From NCBI GenBank assembly GCA_045651685.1, contig JAZRSV010000020.1, positions 1 to 64,000 of the forward strand: a stretch of DNA of 64,000 nucleotides, read 5' to 3'. Position 1 is the stretch's first letter; each line of letters starts with the position of its first letter. The translations under genes and the position numbers were made by a program. Shown one piece after another: positions 35,638-42,964 of this stretch. Source of the DNA: CAKVLS01 sp045651685. Its GTDB lineage: Bacteria; Bacillota; Clostridia; Christensenellales; UBA1242. The notes below the pieces were generated by a model. It worked only from the letters and a program-made list of their open reading frames with translations, ran no database searches and was not told the origin of the DNA.

Positions 35638-36291
35638 TTATTTTCTTTTTAGCGCGCTATTTACTACGGCAGGTATTTCTCTTGCGTCTGTGACATGATA
35701 TGTGTTGATGCCTAAAGCTTTTGCAGGGTCTAGATCGCTTGTTATACTATCGCCAAACACATACGCATTGTTTGGTTTGCAATTTTCTCTTTGCAAGATG
35801 CTTTGATAATAATGCTTTTTTGAAGGGTCTTTAACTGTAAATTTGTTGCTAATAATTTTTGTAAACCATTTTGGATTAACATTAATACGCTTCATAAAGT
35901 AGTTAATGTGTGTAGGTGCAGAGTTGCTAACAACATAAACAGGATATTGCTTGCAAAGTTCTTGCAAAAAGTTTGGATCTACAGTCATGTCGTCATGTAT
36001 AACAACTGGTTCTCTAGTCACATTTTGCCAGCGCCAAAAATCTCTTGCAGAAATGTCCCATGTAGGATATTTTTTTCTAAATATATAGATATGTTTGATT
36101 AGGTCTGCCCCAACAAATATCTCTTGCCATGATGGATTTTCTTTTACTATAACATCGTATTGCTCTTGTGATAGTCTTGGCAAAAAACATTTTTTGTGTC
36201 TGTGTACAAACTCTGGTAAAAGTGAAAAGATGTCATCGCCAGAATAAAATGTACCATCAAAATCAAATATTATAACTTGTTTGTCTCTCAT
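35638..36291 (-). CDS. HAD-superfamily hydrolase
   Basis: A 217-residue phosphatase-like protein. Motif I is DFDGTFYSG (10-18), motif II is VVSNS (about 129-133), the Lys motif is in VKDPSKKHYY, and motif IV is FGDSITSD(L)D (about 180-187). Substrate unknown. GGAG precedes the ATG. Its -10 (GATATAAT) is directly adjacent to one copy of the 15-bp repeat that also sits in the reverse transcriptase promoter. Confidence 0.85.
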   Translation of the reverse strand: MRDKQVIIFDFDGTFYSGDDIFSLLPEFVHRHKKCFLPRLSQEQYDVIVKENPSWQEIFVGADLIKHIYIFRKKYPTWDISARDFWRWQNVTREPVVIHDDMTVDPNFLQELCKQYPVYVVSNSAPTHINYFMKRINVNPKWFTKIISNKFTVKDPSKKHYYQSILQRENCKPNNAYVFGDSITSDLDPAKALGINTYHVTDAREIPAVVNSALKRK

Positions 36292-36321
36292 ATTGTCTCC
36301 GATATTTTGACAAATTATATC

Positions 36322-36336
36322 ATAGTGGCAATTTTT
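36322..36336 (+). repeat. 15-bp inverted repeat, left copy
   Basis: ATAGTGGCAATTTTT on the plus strand between the RT stop codon and the HAD promoter. The same 15 bases occur on the minus strand at 37716-37730, so the two copies face inward around the RT cassette. Confidence 0.75.
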
Positions 36337-36339
36337 AGT

Positions 36340-37563
36340 CTAGTTGTTTTGCGCTTTATTAATTTTAACAAACTTATGATATTCGTTTACTAAACTTCTA
36401 AAGCCATATTGTTTAATTTGCTCGTAAGTAAGGTTATAATTCTTTTTGCTAAACTTGCCCGTCTGCAAATATCTTATATATTGCACTAAGTATTCATCAA
36501 TAATTTTTAAGCTTTTGTGAGTGTTAATCACAGGGAAAAACCATTTGCTCCAAGTAAGATCTTTTGTGTTGGTTTCGCGATAAAATTTGTTATTAAAAAT
36601 GCGCAAAAGAACTTTTGTTGCATGCTCTGCTGTTTTGTTGTTTTTTGTGCGCCAACGATACAAAGCTCTTGCCTTGCGTCTAATTTTGTCTTTGATTTTT
36701 TTTACTGTTATCATAGACAAGTCTATATTGCCACCGCCATACTCAAAGCCCAAAAAGCTCCATGTTTGACCAGGCAAAAACATGCTTTCTTTGTTAGGGT
36801 TTATTTGCAAATTTTTTGCTTGCAATTCGGTTAAAATGTGTTGCTTATATACCTCTAATTTTTCTTTCGAATCTGCAAATATAATGATATCGTCAGAATA
36901 TCTTGCGTAGGTTATGTTGTTGTCAAAAAAATATTTATCTAGGTCCATCAAATATACATTAGCAAGAAATGTTGATAGACATGTGCCGGCCATGGCGCCA
37001 CGCTTTTCTGATATAATATTGCCATCAACATCTTTGCTTGCATCTACTGTTAATATGCTTTTTATAAAATTATACAATTTGTTATCATCAAAAAGCACAT
37101 TTTGCAACATAGGCAAAAGCTGTTCTATATCAATCGTATTAAAATAATTGCTTATATCTAATTTATAGGCGTACAAATTATCAATATTGCTTGTAGATAA
37201 GATGTTAAAAAATGCTTTTTTTACTGTGCAGTTTTTTCTAAACGAATAGCAATTTTGCGCAAAGCATTGGTCATACTTGTCCATAAGGTACAAAACAAAC
37301 TTAAGCACAACGCTTTCGTTATATTCATAAGTATATACAACTCTTTTTTTGTTGCTGCCGGTTTTGTTAATAAAACTTTTTGTTGGCAACGAAAAAGTAT
37401 AGGTACCTTGTTTGATACCATCTGCTATATCATAATATTTTTTGCCGATGACAAAGTCGACAAGGGCTTGCTCTTCGCACTTTGATAGATGTGATTTTTC
37501 TATTTTGTATTGCAAAAATTCTGCCCATTTGCTCTCATCTAATAAATAATCTAAAATACTCAT
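36340..37563 (-). CDS. Stand-alone reverse transcriptase (DRT/UG- or retron-like)
   Basis: A 407-residue RT. Palm motifs: KLDISNYFNTID with catalytic D136, RGAMAGTCLSTFLANVYL (188-205), ARYSDDIIIF with Y222-S-D-D225, NLQINPNKES (251-260) and WSFLGFEYG (268-276). A helical, Lys/Arg-rich C-terminal part (about 287-400) replaces the maturase and endonuclease domains of group II introns. The GAMAG block is unlike DGR enzymes and there is no retron VTG motif, so it best fits the 'unknown group' RTs, many of which are defence RTs. The frame can be read upstream to a TTG at 37602, inside the leader RNA; I choose the ATG at 37563. No Shine-Dalgarno is present. Confidence 0.88.
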   Translation of the reverse strand: MSILDYLLDESKWAEFLQYKIEKSHLSKCEEQALVDFVIGKKYYDIADGIKQGTYTFSLPTKSFINKTGSNKKRVVYTYEYNESVVLKFVLYLMDKYDQCFAQNCYSFRKNCTVKKAFFNILSTSNIDNLYAYKLDISNYFNTIDIEQLLPMLQNVLFDDNKLYNFIKSILTVDASKDVDGNIISEKRGAMAGTCLSTFLANVYLMDLDKYFFDNNITYARYSDDIIIFADSKEKLEVYKQHILTELQAKNLQINPNKESMFLPGQTWSFLGFEYGGGNIDLSMITVKKIKDKIRRKARALYRWRTKNNKTAEHATKVLLRIFNNKFYRETNTKDLTWSKWFFPVINTHKSLKIIDEYLVQYIRYLQTGKFSKKNYNLTYEQIKQYGFRSLVNEYHKFVKINKAQNN

Positions 37564-37570
37564 ATTGCAT

Positions 37571-37701
37571 AAAAAAAGAAAGGAAATTTGCTTTGAAAGC
37601 AATGTATTGCTACAAGACTGAACATGTTTTGGTTATCTGCAAAACCGTTATATAAAACATGCTTCGCCCCACCACAGATGCCTAATATGCGTTCCTTTCT
37701 A
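37571..37701 (-). ncRNA. RT-associated structured ncRNA
   Basis: Runs from the predicted start of transcription to the T7 run just before the RT gene. The ends pair: AGAAAGGAA (37692-37700) with TTCCTTTCT (37577-37585), like the a1/a2 stem of retrons. Inside are CATGTTTT/AAAACATG (37654-37661 with 37623-37630) stacked with GGTT/AACC, a possible pseudoknot of ATCTG with CAGAT in that loop, and a GCAA-TACA-TTGC hairpin. No ORF. A candidate template or guide for the RT. Confidence 0.65.
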
Positions 37702-37707
37702 TTTATT

Positions 37708-37736
37708 ATTATATCAAAAATTGCCACTATTGTCAA
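37708..37736 (-). promoter_or_regulatory. Perfect consensus promoter of the ncRNA-RT cassette
   Basis: Minus strand TTGACA (37731-37736), exactly 17 bp, TATAAT (37708-37713). The 17-bp spacer contains the right copy of the 15-bp repeat. Confidence 0.9.
37716..37730 (-). repeat. 15-bp inverted repeat, right copy
   Basis: ATAGTGGCAATTTTT on the minus strand, occupying nearly the whole spacer between the -35 and -10 of the RT promoter. Partner at 36322-36336. Confidence 0.75.
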
Positions 37737-37880
37737 ACAACCTACATTTAGCCAGCAAAAACACACGCCAAGGTGTACAAAACCACCTGCAAAAAACTTG
37801 ATAATAAGCGTTTTTTGTTATGTCTTGCTTTGACATATTATTTTTGTTTTGATATGGTAAAAACACGGAGGGTAAAAAAT

Positions 37881-38288
37881 ATGTTTAAGGTAAATATTCA
37901 TCCATTACAAGAAGATAAATATGCAGAACTAACCCGCGTTGTTTGTGTTGCTAGGTATAATGGCAAGTGGGTTTTTTGCAAACACAAAGAGCGCGACACT
38001 TGGGAGATACCAGGTGGACACATCGAACCAGGCGAAGACTGGACACAAGCAGCAACAAGAGAATTGTTTGAAGAAACTGGCGCTACTCAAGTAGAACTAG
38101 AACAAGTTAGTATGTATTCTATATCTACTTATGGTTTGTTGTGTTATGCCGAGATAAAAGAGTTTGAGCCATTGCCAGAGTCAGAGATAGAACTTGTAGC
38201 CTTGTTTGATGACTTGCCACAAGAGCTAACTTATCCTGATGCTCACACATTATTTTTTAATACAGTAAAAGATTATAAAAAACTTTAA
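37881..38288 (+). CDS. Nudix hydrolase
   Basis: A 135-residue Nudix protein with the full box GGHIEPGEDWTQAATRELFEET (about 44-65) in the ordinary spacing. The open frame extends 108 nt upstream through the promoter; I start at 37881 because GGAGGG lies 7 nt before that ATG. A promoter TTGACA-N17-TATGGT lies just upstream. Substrate unknown. Confidence 0.9.
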   Translation: MFKVNIHPLQEDKYAELTRVVCVARYNGKWVFCKHKERDTWEIPGGHIEPGEDWTQAATRELFEETGATQVELEQVSMYSISTYGLLCYAEIKEFEPLPESEIELVALFDDLPQELTYPDAHTLFFNTVKDYKKL

Positions 38289-38300
38289 TCTAATAAAAAG

Positions 38301-38322
38301 CACTTGCAGTTTTTTGCAAGTG
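38301..38322 (+). terminator. Terminator after the Nudix gene
   Basis: CACTTGC/GCAAGTG hairpin followed by T8. Confidence 0.88.
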
Positions 38323-38394
38323 TTTTTTTTGCGTATTGTTGACAATCAAAATTTGTGATACTAAAATAAAAGTATAATAATTTAGGAGAAAGTT

Positions 38395-38880
38395 ATGTTA
38401 ACAACTCAATTTTTGCAAGCTACTTTGCAAGATGTAGAAAATATCATGTCACTATATAGATATGTTATAAAAACAACCTTTACTACCTGGGACGACAACT
38501 ACCCTGACAAAGAACTTATAGTGCGAGATATCAACAACAAAAACTTGTTTGTACTAAAACACAATAACAACATTATTGCCGTTAGCTTTGTCGGATATAA
38601 AGAAGAAGAAAACGAAAACTGGACTTATCCACTACTTTCGCCAATTGGAGTTGCGAGAATTTGTGTTAGTCCCGACTATCAAGGTCAAGGCATTGGCACA
38701 CACTTTATGAAACAGCTTATTAACATTGCAAAAGAGCGTGGCGCAGATGGCATGCACTTTCATGTGTGTACACAAAATCCTGCCGCGATGAAAATGTACG
38801 AAAAAGTTGGCTTTGTCAATTGTGGGCTTGGCAAGTCAAATTATGGCTTTGATTATTACAAATACGAGCAAGTATTTTAA
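38395..38880 (+). CDS. GNAT acetyltransferase
   Basis: A 161-residue GCN5-related acetyltransferase. The acetyl-CoA loop motif A is clear: VSPDYQGQGIGTHFMKQLI (about 97-115), with the later CTQNPAAMKMYEKVGF strand-helix. AGGAG precedes the ATG. First of three consecutive GNAT genes. Confidence 0.9.
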   Translation: MLTTQFLQATLQDVENIMSLYRYVIKTTFTTWDDNYPDKELIVRDINNKNLFVLKHNNNIIAVSFVGYKEEENENWTYPLLSPIGVARICVSPDYQGQGIGTHFMKQLINIAKERGADGMHFHVCTQNPAAMKMYEKVGFVNCGLGKSNYGFDYYKYEQVF

Positions 38881-38918
38881 TACAAATAGCTGTTATTGTA
38901 TTTTTTGTAAAGAGATGA

Positions 38919-38924
38919 TATAAT
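38919..38924 (+). promoter_or_regulatory. -10 element giving a leaderless transcript (second GNAT)
   Basis: TTGTAT-N17-TATAAT with a TGA before the -10; the hexamer ends 6 nt before the ATG at 38931. Confidence 0.7.
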
Positions 38925-38930
38925 AAAAGT

Positions 38931-39389
38931 ATGGATAGAATAAAATTTATAGATTATTGCAAAGAATATTGCACACAACTAAATACCTGGCACAAGATAG
39001 AACAACAACAAGGCTATAACGGGCTAAATCAATTTGTAGTACTTGATGGCACTTTGCTTGGCGATTATATGCAATACATTAGCGAAAATATCGTTGACAT
39101 CAACTGCCAACTAGCAATGTTAGAAGATAAGTTAGTAGGCTTTATTTGCTACACTCAAGAAAATGACGCTGCACATATCGAGATAATGGGCACCAACCCA
39201 GAAATGCGTGGCCAAGGCATCGCAAAAAACATACTAACAACTTTTAAGCAAGATATGTCACAGCAAGGTGTTGACAAAATAACACTCGAAGTAAGAAAAA
39301 ACAACGAGTCTGGCATAAAAAGTTTTTCTAAAGTGGCAGAAAAAAGTGCATCTCAACCTAACCAAAATTATATTAGCTTTGAGATGTAG
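38931..39389 (+). CDS. GNAT acetyltransferase (second)
   Basis: A 152-residue GNAT. Motif A is MGTNPEMRGQGIAKNILTTFK (about 84-104). The N-terminal half is unlike the neighbouring GNATs. The C-terminal strand is short (KSFSKVAEKSASQPNQNYISFEM). No ribosome site; predicted leaderless. Substrate unknown. Confidence 0.85.
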   Translation: MDRIKFIDYCKEYCTQLNTWHKIEQQQGYNGLNQFVVLDGTLLGDYMQYISENIVDINCQLAMLEDKLVGFICYTQENDAAHIEIMGTNPEMRGQGIAKNILTTFKQDMSQQGVDKITLEVRKNNESGIKSFSKVAEKSASQPNQNYISFEM

Positions 39390-39415
39390 TAAACTTACAA
39401 AAGGACACAACTATT

Positions 39416-39886
39416 ATGGAGATACGCCTAATAAAAGAAGACGAAATACAAGATGTTTATAATCTTATCAAAAAAACTGTACAAATAAGTTTTAAGACAT
39501 ATTATCCACAATCTTCTATCGACTATGTTATCGAATCACTTAGTCCCGAAACATTAAAAAGAAGATCTGGCTGGACACACTTTTATATAATAAAAGACTG
39601 CGACCAAATTGTAGCTTGTGGTGCAATAGGACCTTACTGGGACAGCCAGACCGAAAGTGGTTTGTTTAATATATTTGTTGACCCAGACCATCAAGGCAAA
39701 GGTTATGGTCGCAAACTAATGCAAACACTAGAAGCTGACGAATATGCTTTGAGAGCAGATCGTATAGAAATACCTGCAAGTCTAGTTGCAATACCATTTT
39801 ATAGAAAAATGGGATACAAACATAAAAATGACGAGCTAATCTTCGAAGATGGACATATAAAACTAGAAAAGTACACAAAAAAGTAA
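39416..39886 (+). CDS. GNAT acetyltransferase (third)
   Basis: A 156-residue GNAT with motif A FVDPDHQGKGYGRKLMQTLE (about 83-102) and the YALRADRIEIPASLVAIPFYRKMGY end typical of small-molecule acetyltransferases. It follows the second GNAT by 26 nt, so the two are probably co-transcribed. Confidence 0.88.
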   Translation: MEIRLIKEDEIQDVYNLIKKTVQISFKTYYPQSSIDYVIESLSPETLKRRSGWTHFYIIKDCDQIVACGAIGPYWDSQTESGLFNIFVDPDHQGKGYGRKLMQTLEADEYALRADRIEIPASLVAIPFYRKMGYKHKNDELIFEDGHIKLEKYTKK

Positions 39887-39898
39887 TATAAAGCTGCC

Positions 39899-39929
39899 AA
39901 AACACATTTTGCATAGCAAGATGTGTTTT
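39899..39929 (+). terminator. Terminator of the GNAT cluster
   Basis: AAAACACAT/ATGTGTTTT followed by T run. Confidence 0.8.
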
Positions 39930-39969
39930 TTTGTTAATAATTTTTATTTATTAAAGCAGCAAAGTATGT

Positions 39970-39975
39970 TATACT
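39970..39975 (+). promoter_or_regulatory. -10 element giving a leaderless transcript (U32 gene)
   Basis: Extended -10 TGTTATACT ending 6 nt before the ATG at 39982. AAGG occurs between but is too close to the ATG to act as a ribosome site. Confidence 0.55.
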
Positions 39976-39981
39976 CAAGGT

Positions 39982-41979
39982 ATGAAGATTTTATCACCTG
40001 CAGGCAATTTTGATAGTCTAAAAGCTGCTGTATACAACGGCGCTGATGAAGTTTATGTTGGCATAAACTCTTTTAACGCGCGCAATAATATTGATGGCTT
40101 TGACATAAACACTCTAAAAGATGCTGTTGTCTTTGCACACATCTTTGGAGTTAAAGTGCACCTTGCTATCAATATTTTGTTTGACAATACCGAAATAAAA
40201 CAAGCACTAGACAATATAGTGACCGCTTATAATTATGGCGTAGATGCTTTTATCATACAAGACATTGGCCTTATTAGTTTGGTCAAACAACACTATCCAA
40301 ACATACCAGTGCATGCTAGCACCCAGATGGGTCTACACAACTACGAAGGTATCAAAGCACTAGAAAAGTATAATATCGAAAGAGTTGTGCTTGCTAGAGA
40401 AACACCTTTTGACGAGGTAAAAAGAATAAACAACAACTCTAATGTTGAGTTAGAATATTTTGCCCAAGGCGCTTTGTGCGTTGCTTTTAGCGGCAACTGC
40501 TATTTGAGTTCTTACCTATGCGATGCAAGTGGCAATCGTGGCAAGTGCAAACAGCTTTGTAGACTAGCTTACACTTTGCAACACAACAACAAAAATATCA
40601 AAACTGGATATCTTTTGAGTGCAAAAGATTTTTGCATGATTGATAAACTTGCCTTACTGCAACAATGCGGTATAGATGCAATAAAGATAGAAGGTAGAGC
40701 TCGTAGACCTTATTATGTAGCGACTACCACCAAACAATATTATAACGCAATCAATAATTTGCCATACGATATAGACCACATTAAGTTGGGTTTTAATAGA
40801 AATTATACCCACGGCTACTTTGACGGCAATGACAAAATAATATCTACTTACAACAACCATATTGGCATTTGTGTCGGCAAAATAACCAAAGTTGTTGGTG
40901 GCAAAACTTTTAGTGAAGTATATTTTAGTAGCAATAGGTTGTTAACACCAAAGTCTACCTTTAAGTTATATGATCAAGACACAGAACGCTCTACTCTAAC
41001 TGCTTACGACCTAAAGAGGGTTGACAACAATACATACAAACTTACTACAACTCAAAAAGCATGTGTAGGCGACAATATACATCTTATATTGGATGCCGAG
41101 CTAGAACAACAAACTTTGCTCACTACCAAAAAGCGCAATATTGATATAACACTATCTTTGCAAGTAGACAAACCAATACAAGCAACAGTAAATATCAATA
41201 ATCAAACTTTGACAATAACTGGTGACATATGCGCCCCAGCTCAAAAACAACCAATAACTCTCGAAGATTTGCAAAAAAACTTTAATAAGCACGAACTGTT
41301 TGTTGGCAATATAACTATAGACAAACTAGACAATGTCTTTATGCCAAAGCAACAACTAAACAATTTTAGGCGAGAAGTTTTTGATCAGATATATAGCACA
41401 TTTTTATTGCCAGCTCACAACGAAAAACTTACAAGCATACAAAGCGGCTATAAGGCGAAGGTTTTTGACAACTTTGTTTTTGTGACAGATATTGAGCAAA
41501 ACTTTGAAAAAGACAATGTTATTTATTCGCCAGAAGTTTATACTTTGCAAGATGTACAAGCTTTTGTCGATAAGTGCAAAACCCTTAACAAAACACCATA
41601 TCTTGACACACCAAACTTTGCTTTGCAAAACGATATACAATTGTTAAAAGATATAATAGACAAAACTAATATTGCAATAGTTGCCAATAACTATTATGCC
41701 ACTACTTTAACAGACAATTATATTGTAGGCGGCGGATTAAATATTTATAACGACTACGCAGCAAGTGTTTATGACAAACCTGTTATATTTGCAGAAGGTG
41801 AGTTAAAACACAACTTTGCATATATGACATTAAGACATTGTCCATTAAAAAATCATTTGTGTGCAACTTGCGACAAATGCCCTTATGATGGCAATTATAC
41901 CTATCGCATGGACAATGGCAAAATACTTAAGTTAAGACGCAAAAAGCTGTCTACATGCACATTTTATCTTGTTGACTAA
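39982..41979 (+). CDS. Peptidase U32-family protein (RNA hydroxylation type)
   Basis: A 665-residue protein. The N-terminal TIM-barrel U32 domain has LSPAGNFDSLKAAVYNGADEVYVG (4-27), the signature ELEYFAQGALCVAFSGNCYLS (about 157-177), the cysteine-rich NRGKCKQLCR and KIEGRARRPYYV. A C-terminal extension of about 350 residues ends with a CATCDKCPYDG cysteine cluster. Family members with this layout (RlhA, TrhP) take part in prephenate-dependent hydroxylation of 23S rRNA or tRNA; which RNA is served here cannot be told. Not likely a peptidase. Confidence 0.85.
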   Translation: MKILSPAGNFDSLKAAVYNGADEVYVGINSFNARNNIDGFDINTLKDAVVFAHIFGVKVHLAINILFDNTEIKQALDNIVTAYNYGVDAFIIQDIGLISLVKQHYPNIPVHASTQMGLHNYEGIKALEKYNIERVVLARETPFDEVKRINNNSNVELEYFAQGALCVAFSGNCYLSSYLCDASGNRGKCKQLCRLAYTLQHNNKNIKTGYLLSAKDFCMIDKLALLQQCGIDAIKIEGRARRPYYVATTTKQYYNAINNLPYDIDHIKLGFNRNYTHGYFDGNDKIISTYNNHIGICVGKITKVVGGKTFSEVYFSSNRLLTPKSTFKLYDQDTERSTLTAYDLKRVDNNTYKLTTTQKACVGDNIHLILDAELEQQTLLTTKKRNIDITLSLQVDKPIQATVNINNQTLTITGDICAPAQKQPITLEDLQKNFNKHELFVGNITIDKLDNVFMPKQQLNNFRREVFDQIYSTFLLPAHNEKLTSIQSGYKAKVFDNFVFVTDIEQNFEKDNVIYSPEVYTLQDVQAFVDKCKTLNKTPYLDTPNFALQNDIQLLKDIIDKTNIAIVANNYYATTLTDNYIVGGGLNIYNDYAASVYDKPVIFAEGELKHNFAYMTLRHCPLKNHLCATCDKCPYDGNYTYRMDNGKILKLRRKKLSTCTFYLVD

Positions 41980-42002
41980 AAAGAAACTAAAAAAGGATTA
42001 AC

Positions 42003-42491
42003 ATGAACAAACTCGTACTACTATGTGGCAAACCAGGTTCTGGCAAGACCACCATTGCAAAATTTTTACAACAAAACCACAGCTATATACATTTTAGCGC
42101 AGATGACTTTATGCTAAAGCTCTTTGGCGAAATAACCGACAGAAAAATATTTGACCAGAAGTTGCAAGCAACAAAAGATATGATATACTCTATTTGCGAC
42201 CAGTTATTACCTAACAATAATGTAGTTTTAGATTTTGGCTTTTGGACTAAAAAAGAAAGGCAATCTATCATAAATCGCTTTACAGACAGTCAAGTCAAAA
42301 TTGTCTATATCAAACTTGACGATGACGAAATCTACTCTCGAATACAAAACAGAAACATCAACCTTCAGTCAAACGAATATTATATGGACAAAAACACCTA
42401 TAACATCTTGGCCGGCAAGTTTGAAGAGCCGAGCACAGACGAAAACTATATCATATACACAACCAATCAAGACTTAATAAAACAACTATAA
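42003..42491 (+). CDS. P-loop kinase (AAA_33/zeta-toxin-like)
   Basis: A 162-residue ATP-binding protein. Walker A GKPGSGKTT (9-17), then FSADDFM with acidic residues (about 31-37) that would bind metal and substrate, then LDFGFWTKKER, where a lid arginine follows. This is the small-molecule or nucleotide kinase type; zeta toxins share the fold but are larger. Substrate unknown. Follows the U32 gene by 23 nt with its own GGA site. Confidence 0.8.
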   Translation: MNKLVLLCGKPGSGKTTIAKFLQQNHSYIHFSADDFMLKLFGEITDRKIFDQKLQATKDMIYSICDQLLPNNNVVLDFGFWTKKERQSIINRFTDSQVKIVYIKLDDDEIYSRIQNRNINLQSNEYYMDKNTYNILAGKFEEPSTDENYIIYTTNQDLIKQL

Positions 42492-42500
42492 TACAACAAA

Positions 42501-42524
42501 AAAAGAGCTATTTTAGGCTCTTTT
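42501..42524. terminator. Terminator after the P-loop kinase gene
   Basis: AAAAGAGC/GCTCTTTT; also downstream of the convergent small lipoprotein relic. Confidence 0.85.
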
Positions 42525-42525
42525 T

Positions 42526-42680
42526 TTAATTTATATCGTATTGTCCAATACCCTTTCGACTAACTCGAAAATTTTGATTAAACCACATTTCTAAATCGGA
42601 ATCAAATTTACCAAAAAAATCACAACAAGAAAAAGTAAAACATATAATTAATACCATCAAAAAGACTTTTTTATTTTCAT
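42526..42680 (-). pseudogene. Small lipoprotein gene with one-base frameshift
   Basis: From an ATG at 42680 the frame reads MKIKKSF and then hits TGA. If the T5 tract (42659-42663) had one more T it would read on as MKIKKSFLMVLIICFTFSCC and about 30 more residues to TAA at 42526: a basic start, a hydrophobic core and an FSC lipobox. So either the gene is broken or translation begins at the internal ATG (42657). No homologue recognised. Confidence 0.45.
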
Positions 42681-42708
42681 ACAAACATTATTCCATCAGT
42701 TTGTGATA

Positions 42709-42714
42709 TATACT
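42709..42714 (+). promoter_or_regulatory. -10 element giving a leaderless transcript (XRE gene)
   Basis: TATACT ending 5 nt before the ATG at 42720; no ribosome site. Confidence 0.55.
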
Positions 42715-42719
42715 AAATT

Positions 42720-42925
42720 ATGGAATTAACAAAACAAATTGGTCAAAATATCAAAACGGCAAGAAAACTCAAAAGATTAACTCAAAAACAAGTCGCCGAT
42801 ATTTTTATATGACTCGACAACAATATAGCAGGTTTGAAAATGGAATCTTTGAATTAAACTACAAACAAATAATAGACATCTGCTGTTTGTTAGATATAAC
42901 CCCTAACAAATTATTTGAACTATAA
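42720..42925 (+). pseudogene. XRE-family regulator with one-base frameshift
   Basis: The start reads as a helix-turn-helix protein: IGQNIKTARKLKRLTQKQVADIF, then TGA at 42810. In another frame the rest follows at once: MTRQQYSRFENG, then FELNYKQIIDICCLLD and PNKLFEL, ending at TAA 42923-42925. One extra T in the T5 tract at 42802-42806 would join the halves into a normal 68-residue Cro/CI-type regulator. Divergent from the small lipoprotein gene, which also lacks one T. Confidence 0.75.
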
Positions 42926-42956
42926 AAGACTTAAACCCTAGTGGTTTAAGTCTTTT
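42924..42956. terminator. Two-way terminator
   Basis: AAAAGACTTAAACC/GGTTTAAGTCTTTT between the XRE relic and the convergent oxidoreductase gene. Confidence 0.9.
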
Positions 42957-42964
42957 TTCATTTT

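Noticed and set aside
36340..37563. Group II intron or diversity-generating retroelement
   Set aside because: No maturase or HNH domain and no intron RNA domain V seen; the catalytic blocks differ from DGR enzymes and no template/variable repeat pair was noticed.
37563..37602. N-terminal extension of the reverse transcriptase to the TTG at 37602
   Set aside because: It would translate the 3' arm of the leader stem and the T run; the next ATG fits the RT N-terminus.
39976..39981. AAGG before the U32 gene as a ribosome site
   Set aside because: It lies 1 nt from the ATG, too close to function.
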